A stretch of 64,000 nt of DNA from Perca fluviatilis (Eukaryota > Chordata > Actinopteri > Perciformes > Percidae): assembly GCF_010015445.1 (NCBI RefSeq), contig NC_053134.1:11751580-11815579 (forward strand), read 5' to 3'. Of the stretch, positions 1 to 12,560 are shown piece by piece (within the stretch, counting starts at the first letter, position 1; every line of letters begins with the position of its first letter). The position numbers and the translations under genes are program-made. The notes beneath the pieces were generated by a model. That model was not told where the DNA came from. It searched no databases and was given only the letters and a program-made list of their open reading frames with translations.

Positions 1-1760
1 GATCATCAGTGCCAGTAAGTTGAAACCTGAGCAGAGGAAAAAGGGCACCTCTACGTATGGAAAGGTTTAGGTGAGTAGTAAACTCCCTCTTACGGAACTG
101 ATGAGAAACACCTGCGTGTCTGAGCAACTACGTCGGCCAGACAAATCAAAGCCAGAATAGATGATTGAGAGCGAGGCGGCACAAAGCAAGACCTCTGATC
201 ACACAGTCCAGAAATACGTGCGTACACAAACGGCTGAACGGCTGGCGCTGGAATGAAACCTGAAACACGCCATCAAAGACACAACACGAACAAAATATGA
301 ATGACAGAAAACTGAACACATTAATCAATAAATACGTAGCAGTAAACATTCAATAAACAACTGGAAGGCTGCATAAACAACCAAGATCTGAGTACTAATC
401 CACAAAGAACTAGTTCACATTAACAAACGGAGGAGGCATTAAAAGAGTCTTAAGCACAAACAAAATCAAGCCACTGAATCTATGTGTGAGGTTCCAAGTG
501 ACAGTCTCTTCCCCACTTTCTGTCTCTTGATTGTGCCATCAATGATTAAAATGGGGCCCTGGGTTCTTTCTGGCTTTGGCAGACCAATATTTTAAGTCAT
601 TAAAAAAGACGCCTGGTGAAAACAATCGAGGGCAGAGGCAATGCAAAAGGGCTGGAACTTGTCTAATCCTTGGCCAGTGCTGCCAAACACTTCTCGCGCC
701 ATGTGAAAAGAATTGTGCTGGGTAAAACCAAGAAAAAGCCAGGCACAATTTTAGCTAACTGCTCTAAGTCGCCAGCTATTTTGGATAGTGTAACCAGATA
801 TTTCTTGATTTATGCCGTCTTCATGAAACTCAATTACACCACAACTCAGAGTGACCCTTCTCGAATTGTGGGACATCAATTGAAAATAATTATAATCTGG
901 ATAATCATGGGGGTTTGATGATTCAATTTCCTCTTTGTGGGGAAGACACGGCCGTTGGCAGCTAGTATGTGAATGGAAATGAAACACAAATGCCTCTCAC
1001 CCTGCGGCCCTAGGTTTGTGATGTGTTTAAGGACGCACCGTGAAATGTGCCCTTCGCTGCCTACTGGTGATGTGGGTTCATGCATGCCTACTGTGTGTAT
1101 GTGAGAGTTATGCCGAGAAGACAGATGTAAAGGTTTTTGCCTATACTTTGTTTTAAAGCACGGCTTCTCCCATTTGTACTCTATGTTTATACTCTTGTGT
1201 GTCTGTGCTTGTGTGTTGGCGTCACTACTAATAGGTTTGTCAGATGAGATGCTGCTGAGAGCAGTTGTCATAGCCCAATGTCCAAACTGGCAGCATTCAC
1301 TTTCCACTTCCAGTCCCTGGAGAGAGTTTGACCTGAGTGGAGTTACCACAATGTGCTTTCACACTGCCCAGTCGGTCATTTAACCCTGCGTGCACGCACA
1401 CGCTCTCTCACACAGCCAATGCAGCTCAGCTGACACACTGAAAGAGTCTGCTGCTAAAACCTCTACTGAGACCTTATTCATTATTCAGTAGTATATTGCT
1501 CTAATCAGCCATATAAACAATTCAGTCTCGATATAGGAATAAATGTTCTGCTAAAATATATACAATACAGCCAGCGTTTCACAAGGACATGGGCACATTT
1601 CCATTTCATAAATGGTAACAGTAAGGCAGTGAATACTGTACATGCTATTTTTGAAAATCAGCACAAAAAAACCAGTGAAGTTCACATTTAAAAACTCAAT
1701 AAAGATGTTCATTAATAATGTAGCAGCTCAGGAAAATGTCTCTCTGTGACATTTAACACA

Positions 1761-1786
1761 GTTTCTGTCATTTAAATGACAGAAAC
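1761..1786. repeat. Perfect 26-bp palindrome
   Basis: The left arm GTTTCTGTCATTT is followed directly by its exact reverse complement, with no loop and centre TTTAAA. Just upstream, CTGTG and CACAG (1744-1761) form a second short inverted pair. No transposon ends or gene are recognisable around it, so its role is unknown. Confidence 0.9.
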
Positions 1787-3014
1787 AGATGGATTATTTT
1801 AATTTGACATACTGGTAAAAGGGCCTTGGATTTCTTCCACTTTCCTAGTTTTACCTGAAACTTTATTTTCCCTGTAAGAGAAGAAATTCATACTCCTTCA
1901 ATGGATTAACTACTCAACATACACTACCAATACTTTCATACAAAAAAGTATAACTACTCATATAAGTTAAAATGATTTATTGATACCGAAAACAGTCCCT
2001 AACAATACAGAATAATAGTTTCACAGTTATGACTAAAAAAAACAACGTTATTAAAGATCCACATTAACAATGAAATCTAATTGATTGAGTGTTTTTTTTG
2101 CGATATCCTGCTACGCGAAACAATATTGTAACAGGATTACAAAGTCGAAGTTTCAAGTGTAAGGGAAATGTCGTTTAGGTTAAAATTAGAGTCTGATTCT
2201 GGGTATCGCTATAGGTTATCTTACTTGAAACGTTTTCTCATAAATTCCAATTTCCACAGAAAATGTCAAAACAACAATGGCTCTTCCTGCACTGGGTCAG
2301 GCTTTGGCCTACAACATGCATAAATATATAATTCTCCTTGCACATGCAAATCGTTTAAGGTCACGTACTCATACGCAAACAGAATCTGTGCAGTGTACAC
2401 AAGGCTTATGAAAAACTCCCACTGTGCTCACAGATGAAGCTGAGTACACAATGGAGCCAGAGGACAGAGACCTTAGCCGAGATTTAACAGAAAAAAACAG
2501 CATGCCAGCGCGTTGGCCAGCCAGTACAGATCTCACAAAGAAAACAGTGCTGTATTATTCCAACCGGAGGAAGCCTGTATTGGCCATTTAGTCTTTTCTA
2601 CAGCAAGAGCTGTTTAGTCTTTGGCTGATTTTACAGTAACTACTACTGTCTGTAGTCTACGATAACCACACCACCCATGCTTTCATTGGAAATGAATAAA
2701 AATAGTGACCTCACTGCGTTTGACTAGACCACCCTTAAGGAAAAGCTCCCAGAGTAAATCAGAGTGTCGGAGTCTGAGGCCTTATATGAAACAAATCTCC
2801 CTGTCAGGCGCCTATGTTGAGATTTCCCATCTTGAAAAACTGTTTTTCGCGTAGAGGCATGGAGGCGCAGCTGCAGAACAGTCCTGTGCTGATGTTTATA
2901 AGTGAACCTGGAAATCCTGCAGTGCTCGGTCACCACTTTTAACAAGCCTCTGCAGAATGCAAACACATAAACATGCACAGGACCACGAAAAACATACGCA
3001 AGCAGCATGCATCT

Positions 3015-3042
3015 CACACACACACACACACACACACACACA
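3015..3042. repeat. (CA)n microsatellite
   Basis: About 14 uninterrupted CA units. Confidence 0.95.
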
Positions 3043-3278
3043 ATTAAAGGACAAAAATGACAACATTGCACAACTGTCCAAGTGACCTCAACATCAACCT
3101 TTTTTTCTCCTTGACCAGCAGTTCTATGAACACAACACATTCAATTATGAATAATTCTTTTCCTTATGCAGCCATTTTTCCTCTCAAATAAAACTGCATT
3201 GAAATCAAAATGGAATTCATCCATCTCTGTCTCAGGGGCTCTTATTAATAAATACAGCCAGGCTATGGTTTCAGTGCT

Positions 3279-3324
3279 GAGAGGAGAGGAGAGGAGAGGA
3301 GAGGAGAGGAGAGGAGAGGAGAGG
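3279..3324. repeat. (GAGGA)n pentanucleotide microsatellite
   Basis: About nine tandem copies of a GAGGA/GGAGA unit, purine-only on the + strand. Confidence 0.95.
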
Positions 3325-4220
3325 GTGAGCTTGCATTAGGGTGTACTGTAGGTGCATGATGGAGATTAACTGTGGGAGAAAATGTGATGCTTGTAGTACT
3401 GCTTGTAATAATGCTTGGTGGTGTTTGCGGCGCAGAGGACAAGTAGAAGGCACCCAGTTCCGAATGACTCTCTCCGTGTGCATTGGTGCTGGCTCAGCAG
3501 GCTTTGAGTCCGCTTCATTCCGCTCCCTGATTGCATTGGCCTTCTGTCCACCTAGCCATTGATTCCCATGCCCCAGCCAAGCACTTTTCTGTTTGTCTTG
3601 CTCTCCTCTCAATACCTACAACCAAAGCTGCCTCAATACTGGTATTACCGGTGTTACCTGTATTAGTGCAGAGATCAACGGGTTTGAGAGGGGACGGTTT
3701 ATGTGGAGCGGATGGCGCATGGATGCCGGCTTTGGGAACCTGACATCATGACGTACAGCCTGCTGCAATAGGAAAAACTTAGAACGGCTTGAACAATCCC
3801 AAAGGTCAGAAGGTGCTGTTTCATCATTCTGCTTAAGAGGTCAATCATTTTGACTTAAGTTCAATTATTGGTATTTGAAGTCCTTTGAGAAAACACTTTT
3901 GCAAAAGGTTCACAGGAGTTAGAGGTAAAGTACATAAACACCACCTTTATTCCTCAGTCCAAAATATCCTATTCAGGATAAAATCTTAGCTGCTGAAATA
4001 TCAATTTCACCAAAAAAAAAAAAGAATCCTCATAACCTTCAGCTGCAACTGTCCCTCTAGTACTGGATCAAAATCACACAAAGTGAACCTGCTGTGAAAC
4101 TGATATTAGCTTTAAATGAGCTTCCCAGGCAGGTGCAAATACAGAGGGCACATTGTATTTGTAATAGCTCTTTATCTTATGAGCATGTATTTGATAATAA
4201 TCTGTCCAATTGTACAATAG

Positions 4221-4431
4221 GGACATTTCAAGACTCTGGTGTGTGCCATGGTGAGATTCGATCTGGCTCCTCCACCGGAGTTTAAGTATGAGCAACCTTA
4301 CATTAGCACTGTCCCGTCATTCATGCACAGCTACGAGGGAGGTTCCATAATGGACAGAAACATGAAACCGGACCCAGAGGTGGGAACGTTTGGAGACAGA
4401 AAATATTCTTTTAGAAAAAACCCAAAGGAAA
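4221..4431 (+). CDS. Candidate coding exon of unknown gene
   Basis: An open frame starts directly after a TAG that could serve as a splice acceptor (ACAATAG) and runs to a strong donor, GAAAT/GTAAGTC. An in-frame ATG at 4248 has a good start context (GCCATGG). The deduced peptide has ordinary protein-like composition, for example LAPPPEFKYEQPYIS followed by a charged stretch containing PDPEVGTFGDRKYSF, and its codon use is not repeat-like. I do not recognise the family. No partner exons were found nearby, so this may be an isolated exon of a gene with large introns, an exon of a lineage-specific transcript, or a chance open frame. The acceptor is poor in pyrimidines, which weighs against an internal exon. 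It could instead be a first coding exon starting at 4248. Confidence 0.25.
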
Positions 4432-5013
4432 TGTAAGTCAAGCCTTTGAAGATTAGAAACCTAAGCAGGCAGTCTGATAACATTCTCTGACAGGAGACTT
4501 TTACAAAGAGGGGTTCTGAAATCTTTCTGTCAGAGGAGCACACTGCATTCACCTGTGTGACTTGATTGGAGAGCACTTGATGGCCGCTGGCTATGGAAGC
4601 AAAGAAAGGCCGTAATAATTTGAATTATAAAAGCATTCCTTATAGTAAGTTGAAGTACTTAATGATGAATTCTAATATCACTAATATTTAGCACTAATAT
4701 AAAACCATCAATCTGAATTTATTTGGTTTCTGGAATTTAATTTATAGTTTTGAAATTTCAGTTGTTTTTCACAAATTGAAATATAATTTCAAGTGCGCAA
4801 GGTAAAGTCATTCGATGATCTGAAATTCTCTTGGATCACAACTGGACATTGAAGTTTTTCACCTTCAACTTAGTAGTCTGAATTTCACCCATACAATATG
4901 AGCAACCAGATTTTCTGACTTGACTTATGTATTTAGATGACAATATGAACAACTTCATAGTAGCTGTTTGCATATTGGACATAAAACTGGACTAGATTCT
5001 TTTTTTATCTGAA

Positions 5014-5081
<68 letters not shown>

Positions 5082-8000
5082 GATGTTAAAGTAATATATT
5101 CTATAAATTGAGTGGTATTTAAATGGTATTAAGTTTGCAGTAGCTATTCAAGTTGACATTCTGTATTTAATTAGCTTAGAAGATTCGAATCCTTATTTGC
5201 TTCCATACTATCTTGCCAAAATATAAACCATGAGAAAAAAGTGATGGATACGAAGAGAAAAAGACAGTGTGAGGGAAGAACAAAGTGCAGACAGACCCAC
5301 TTAAAGAGTTCCTCTTAATGAATTCACTCTTACATGTGGCCAGGCGCTTTAATGAAAATCAATAGTGTAATTTTCTACTTAGATAACCCAATCCCTCAAA
5401 ACTGATTCCCTCATTTCCTCCCGGTGCATCTTCGATTATTCAATCAAGAGGCCGACCCCGACAGAGATTTTAGATTCAAAGTCAGTCAACTCCAGCCCTC
5501 GGGTCAATCTTCTACAAAGTTCATGGCGATTTCTCCCGCCCACTTCAAACGCTCAAATTCAGTAGCTCTTTGTTGTATAATCCCTCTCACTAAAACGTGC
5601 ATCTTATTTGTGACTTAATCAATGAAGACCCTCAGACCTGGAGGCCAATCAATAGGAGTACAGGGCTGTTCAAAATCTGTAAAGTCTTGCCAAGATCCAA
5701 TTCAATTGTGCTGATTAGGCAGCTTGAGAAGGTGCCTGTAGGTCAGTCATTGAGGTCACACTCATGTATTTTACCGAAGGCTAATCAGGGGAAACTTGTC
5801 ATATTTGTGCAAGTTAAACCACAATCACAAAATGTGTCTTATTGAGTGCCAACCCTGCCTCCTCACTCTAAGTGTGCTAATGTTTTTTTTTTCCCCTGAG
5901 ACATTTAAAGACCTTTTGCACTAAGCAACGCTGGACCTACGGAGCACGACCTCTGTTACATTCTTATTTTCACATTGTTAAACTGTTTAGATTTGGGTGG
6001 GCCCAGTTGTTTTGGGCAGATTTCATTGTGCCACACTGTTGAGTTTCCTGCCAGGAAAGTGCTAATACTAGTTGTAAATGGAAGGTACTGCAAGCCATTA
6101 TAAATGTGTCTAGACATATAAACTGTGGTGTTTAGGGAGAAATAAGGTAAGTTGTGGAAATAGTCAAAGACTAAATTTAAACCTGATACATATTAGAAAG
6201 CTGTAACGTTTTTCAGTGCCAAGCAAGCAACATTGGTGTGCTTATATAACACCGTAGAAATAAAAATAGGTTAGGGTGACGACATACAATTAAAAGACCA
6301 CATCATTCTTTATAATATTTCTCAAGTCAATCCTGATCTGTATTTCACAATCCGTACCTGACGAAGTCTATAAATCAACTTATATCATGTGCTGGAACTT
6401 CATAAATCTCAATATGTACATGAAAGAGGGGCCTCCGCTGATGCCGTGCCAAAAGCGATTGGGAATCGCATGAAACGGAATCAGCATCCACATGCAGTAA
6501 GCATGGGGTTTCTGTTTTGTATTTAATCTGTGGTCCGATCTGGGGCTGAGGTAAGCGTGAGTTGATCGCTACCAACAGCTGGTATGTGCTCATTTACATT
6601 GTCTGGGTCATCTTTCTCTTTTGGACAGGCGCGGGTATAAGATGGACATGATGTAAAGTTTCTTACTGGGAGAAGATGAAAAGACAGGAGGTAAAACAGG
6701 AAAAGGTGGCCGAAAAGGAAATAAAGGAGAGAGAGAGAAAGGAGAGAGAGGACAAGTGAGAGTGTGAGACAAAAAGAGATAAGACAAAGAGAGGCCGGGC
6801 CTCATGGTACCTGATCAAACAACTTGACAGTGTGTCAACACACATCTGGAGTAGATATATCGCCTCCTTCCCATTGTGAAACTAACTCCACCCCTCCTCC
6901 ACATTCCCTTGATGCACTGTGATCCTGTTAAAATCAGGAAACACATTTGATCAGAGCAGTCATACTTCATTACACTAAGTACTGATCAAGAAATAGACTG
7001 ACCAAGAAGACAGAAATAAAGCTAAACTATGTTAATTACACAAGAGTTTAACTTCTCAAAAGTCTGTGAGCACTTTCATTCTCTTGTTTGCACTTGGCAG
7101 CCTCCACTTGTTTTAATGAACTGGCCCTTTAATCCTATCCAACCACAATTGATGCAAACAAAACGGGGCATTGGAGTATACACCAGGCAATTGCACAAAC
7201 ACAAACATGTCCTAACATTTACAGCAATGATTGAAGTCGAGGCCTGAAACCTTGGAGAGTCAGAATGAGCCCATTTCCAAAGGGCAGACGGAGTGCATGT
7301 GTGATGGGTTGAACAGTGACCATGTGTGATTCGAGGCATGTTCTGAGCATTATTCTTGGCGTGTGGACACATCGCATCTGATATTATTTCCGTACTGTAA
7401 TAATAAACCGCTTCATCTCTTCGGAGAGGATGGATAGAGTGTACTGGAGGGCACAGCCCTTCCTGAAATTACACACCAGATGCTGAGGGCATCTCTCCTG
7501 CCTGATATTTACAGAAATGAAAGCCAATAGTAATGAATGTACCATATGCCTTCAGCATATACAATGCCAATAAACTATCTCAAATGAAGACAAGGACTGA
7601 TACAAGGCTTAATAAATGTTAGTTTGTGACTTAAGAAAGAGGAGAAAAAATAAATTCATCCAATGAGTCATCAAAGAGAAAACAACTCACATTGCGGATA
7701 AGTAAACAATGTTTGTAGATTTAGTTGCACACATGGTATGAAGAGTCACAAAAACAGAAACGGAGAAAATGAATCTATCGCACAGGCACATGCTCATATA
7801 TACAAACATGCCGTCCTGAAAGCCTCTGTGACATAACTGTGTGTGTGATCATTAAGTGACTGTGGCAGGTTGTTTTTGCCCGGGCTGCCCTCTCTGCATC
7901 TGTTCCCCATAGTGCCTCATTAGAGGAATTCCTCTGGGAGCTGATGGGCAGGTCAGGAAAGAGGGTCTCAGACCTCGGCTGTCTGTGCATCTGACAGAGC

Positions 8001-11000
8001 TGATAATGGTGAGGTCTGGACAGGACAGGGAAGGAAGGGGGATCTGATGCCGGACCCCTGACCTCGGTGCCCATGATCTGATGAGAAGGTGGGGCTGAAG
8101 AGGAATGTGGAGAAGGTATCTCAGCATGTAACGTCAGCTCCTTGTTGCTTTCTATCAAAGGTTTGCAGCTGTTTCCTCTTGCATTTAGTTAATGTGAGCA
8201 ACAAAAACATTAAAGGGTCAATTCAGCCAAATGGCAATAACATTTATTTTATTTGCCTGCTATTTGATTTGATAAATAGTTTTTATATGATAATTTTTAT
8301 TACTTCTTTCCACTTAAACATTTTTTTTCCCTTGCTGTATTTCCTATATTGTTTATTATGACATTTACACTTATATTGATTGTCTGTGTTTGAATATTTA
8401 AGCCTTTGGCCCATTGCACATTTTTATGAGCCTAATGGATCACAGATCGAAACCCGTTGCTCATGTCAGCGTTAACAAAAGCTTCTGGATTATATGCAAT
8501 GGGTTACAGTAAATCTGCAGTCTCTAGTTTTTTTCTCATTACCAAAAAAAAATACTTTTGCTTACTACTTTTGACATTTTTGCTGCAAACCCAAAGCAAT
8601 GGAGTTAAAAGAAATGTGTGTAGTGCCCCTGGAATTGAAAAAAATACATTTGACTTTAATTAAAACATGTCATTCCAGAAATAAATATCCTGGTTATTCT
8701 GGAGAATCCACAGAAACACACTGCTGAACACATTTTATTGTTTAACGTTTAACACTGAGCCCCAAAAGTAAAATTCCATTTACCTCTATTTTATTTGGGT
8801 TGTAGCAAAAATCTCACTGTCTATCTTAAAACAGCAGCAGGTAAAACTAAATCTATATGGGTAATTTGGGTGAACGGACCGTATCACCTCTATCATCTCT
8901 CATGCTTATCCCTCTCCTCAATTTCCTTTTCCCTCACCGTTTATTTCGCCAAATCTTTCCTGTTGGATACTTTTCTCTCACTGACTCGTTCTCCATCAGC
9001 AGCTCACGATTCCTTGGTAGCGTGCATGTAATCAGTGTGAGTAACAGATAAATATCAGTAAACAGTGAGTGACGTCTCCCAGCTGGTTTGGATTTGTCTG
9101 CCGTCGTAGCGGGTCAGTCAACGTTCTACACCGGATTACAAAACCAGAATATGATACCTCGCAAATCCCAGTAGACCACTGGACTCTGACCACTGATGTC
9201 TCTGAATTATAAACTTGCATGTGTGCACACCTATGTCAGAAACACCCACATTCACATTCATGGTCAACACTTCAGTAAAACTCTTATGGACTACTACATA
9301 TGGTCATACACACGCACAAAATAAAGTGCCTATACAACAATCACAAATGAATGCTATTTTTTTGAGAGACAGCATTTGTGAATACCCTCGTTTCATATCC
9401 TTTGGCTGCTTAGTACTCAGTGTTACAAGACATGACAGGTGTCAGCATTTATTTGTTTCCATATTAGAGGGATTTTCACCTTAAGTCAATACCTCTATTT
9501 GAAGCCAATGGGAGTTACATTCTTTAGCCCTCCGGCCCAAGGGTGAGAAGGAGTTCACAGCCCATCGATGCACATGAACAGCTTTCACAAGCAATCTAAC
9601 TCAGTCTACATCTGCGCCAACTGAGTAACCATGGGCTTCTGTGAGACTTGGGAGTCAAAGTTACTTGGCACCAATATCAGTTTGTCCTGTTGGGAGTACA
9701 AAATAACCAGTTAATGTAGATAATTTCAAGTAAATCTGACTGAGAATCAAACCTTGTGTAAGAGCATGCCTGGTAACAGAATAAACTATAGATGTGAAAT
9801 GAAGGGTTAGAGTTAGACAGAATGTAACCTGAGCAAAACTATAATAGTAAGATCCTTTCAAAAAAGACTTACATAAGATTCATGTGATATATGTGATCAG
9901 CTTAACTAAAGCTCTGAGTGCAATATCATTTTCTGACTGAAATTCTAATGTTATGTGTTGGTTGACCTTGTTTATGCCCCTCTTTTCTTTTTCCTTTGAA
10001 ATATGTGACATTACAAGCAAACCAATAGCAATACATTTTCCTAATTTGTTAAAGTTTAAAATGAAATATGTCTATTTCTATTTATACCTTATGAATTCAA
10101 TGAATAATGTTTGTTACTGACACTAAATCGTGCGAAATATTAAATTTAACGAGGAACCATAAACCATGCTACAAGTTACCACTAACTTCATGGCGAATGG
10201 AGTGTTTCAGATTTTTAATGGTGAACACATTCCCATTTCTGAGCCTAACTTCTCTTCCAACTATTGATAAAATGTGAAGCTAACAGCGTAATAGGTCGTG
10301 GTTGGCCTTACATTGCACACGAGTGCCAAGCCTTCACTGAGGATCATACACTGCTGTTATTGTAGGTAAGGCACAGTCCAGAGCGCTGCATAGAAAGTTA
10401 GTCAACCATCTCACCTTATTCTTTTTCTGTTATACAATCTGTGCCACATTTTGCTTGTCATGCATGGTCTTTTTCCCCATTGCATCACTCACACAAAGTG
10501 TAGTTAACTATTGGCAGGTACTCCAAAATCTGGTTGCATTTAATGAAAAGTGACTGCCCATTTTAAACATGCCTCAAATATGAAACTGCGCTCCCTCCGC
10601 CTAATCCCACAAGGCTATGAATATCCATATAAATATGTCACATTTGTCTAAATCCACATATTTGACAGCCCACAGTACAAGCAATCGTTTAAGGCTGACA
10701 GACACCATGGTCCACTGAAGAAAAAAAAAATAGAAAACAAAACAGCAGTTCCATTTTACAATTTCATCTTCCTTCCATTTTGGTCATATTAAAATCTCCC
10801 TGCTTGCTTCCCCCAGCCTGAAGAATTTCAGTAAGATTTTTCAGCATCAGCTTAAAAGGGGAATTGCATCCAGATGTGGCCTGAGCCTGGCTCACGGTCA
10901 GTCAGGGCCTGAGACACAGAATAGGTGAATGGGGTAAGGGAGACAAGGAGGAACCACGTCGTTTTCGGCACACTCCAAGATGCACTGAATAAACATGACC

Positions 11001-12440
11001 CCTCTGTGACCCATTCTAGCCAGCATCACCCTCAAGGGGCTCCTGCAGGTCCATTAAACCTGTTCGGATACCTCATGGCTGACCTGCCCTATTTCAAACT
11101 CAGTGTCCCACAGGAGATCTGTTATATTGCTCTATTGCTACAACACAGCCACTACACCACAACAAGGGCCTTTATTGCTGGAGAGTGAACCCATATACCT
11201 ACAGGAAAGACTCTGGCTCCGCCGAAGAAAAACAATTCAAGCACAAAAATGAGTTTTGATTCTTTTTCCTAACAATATCCAGCGCACACACACACAATGG
11301 AGGCGTTGAGTCAGTCCCACAGGATAACATGAATGGCCTCGTGCCGCCCTCGTTCCGTCATGTGTAAAACAAAACCGATACATGGCCTCGATGTTAACAA
11401 CAAAATAGCCAATAACTGCGTTCTCTAATACCACCCATGGTTACTTAACACATTGGGGGATTGTTGATGATGAATGGCACATTGTTCAGTCCTACCTCAT
11501 CCCTCACCCTTGAATCACCCCTTCTCGAGGATGGTCAAACATTGATGCACCAATTTTGTACTCAAGAGCAAAGAGAAAAAGCTTTCACTATCTTGGACCA
11601 AAAGCGGATACAACAAACAATCCTCTTGCATTTTACCCCAGGAAAACATGGAGCACAACTTACACATGAACGTGAGATCTGAAAACCCCAGCTGGGGAAA
11701 TAAATCTGACTTGAAACACGGAGCAGGACAATTAATTTGTACTAATTAAAACGTTGTCAGAGTGTTGCTTTCACTCCATAACGTGTTGGAATACAGTATT
11801 GTCACCTCAGCAGCAAATCTGAAGTATGTAACCTACTTTTTGTTTCAGAGCTAGCGGTGACTCTGCAGGCATTATCGGCTCCTTTTAACACCGACACTCG
11901 CAGCACTAGAATCAGCACTGCAGGCACTTCTTTTCACATGCACGAAGAGTAATTACGGAACATTCGCATTCCTTGGAAAAGTGTATCGATTCCAGCTGTG
12001 ATGGGGTGCTCTCCACTGCTCAGAGCAATGAAGAACCAGCAGAAGACGATGTGTTGCGTAGATTTGATTAACAGAATCATCACTAACCATTAAACTCATT
12101 TATACGCGGGGAGACATTTAGAATACATATCATATTTGTGATACTTCTTGCATGATATTCAAAACAAGCCATAATCACAAATACTGAGGTGGCTTTCATG
12201 ATTTTATGTGTCTATATTTGTGAATTGATCTACTTGTAGAAGTTTTAAGAAGGCCAAATGAGGGCACCCGAGCAGGAGCATAAGTCTTCCAAAATGTGTT
12301 TTTTAATTCAGTTTTCTCTAAAAACTTGTTAACTATTCTTAGCAATATGTGATGAAAGAATGTTTGCCTTGTAAATCTTATTTGCATTTATTGAAAATTA
12401 ATTATTGTGGTGATTTCCAACGTATATATGTAGTTGTATG
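4432..12440. other. Non-coding stretch, no gene recognised
   Basis: Apart from the GT tract near 5.05 kb, I see only short open frames without splice signals or family resemblance. The 7.4-8.1 kb part is less A+T-rich than its surroundings and could hold conserved non-coding DNA, but nothing in it can be named. Confidence 0.55.
5016..5079. repeat. (TG)n microsatellite
   Basis: About 32 uninterrupted TG units. Confidence 0.97.
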
Positions 12441-12560
12441 TTAAAGGGGCTCTATGTAACTTTCAGTTTGTTTTAATTCCAGCGGCGCCTTTGGACAAAA
12501 GCGTTAGAGTTTTTACCACGCTTGCGGTCGTAAAGGTCTAGGAGTTAGCGGTAGGGGAGG
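12441..12560. mobile_element. Fragment of a TTAA-starting inverted-repeat transposon
   Basis: The sequence TTAAAGGGGCTCTATGTAAC followed by a CpG-bearing stretch resembles the outer end of short teleost DNA transposons that begin TTAAAGGGG. The element at 44.8-45.3 kb has the similar end TTAAAGGGGAACTATGCAG. I could not find a matching inverted end downstream, so this is probably a truncated copy. The family assignment is from general knowledge of fish repeats. Confidence 0.4.

Larger units (their letters stand above)
1..4220. other. Non-coding stretch, no gene recognised
   Basis: No reading frame here has both protein-like composition and plausible splice sites. The open frames present are short and overlap on both strands. 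The stretch contains one perfect palindrome near 1.77 kb, a short CA tract and a pentanucleotide tract, listed separately. The rest is A+T-rich single-copy-looking DNA. Confidence 0.6.

Noticed and set aside
5160..5200. Possible tRNA T-arm GATTCGAATCC
   Set aside because: No matching acceptor, D or anticodon arms can be built around it.
7775..8158. 127-codon open frame on the minus strand
   Set aside because: No recognisable domain, and an overlapping frame of similar quality on the same strand. Its composition (Pro, Ser, Arg-rich) follows base content. No splice or start evidence.
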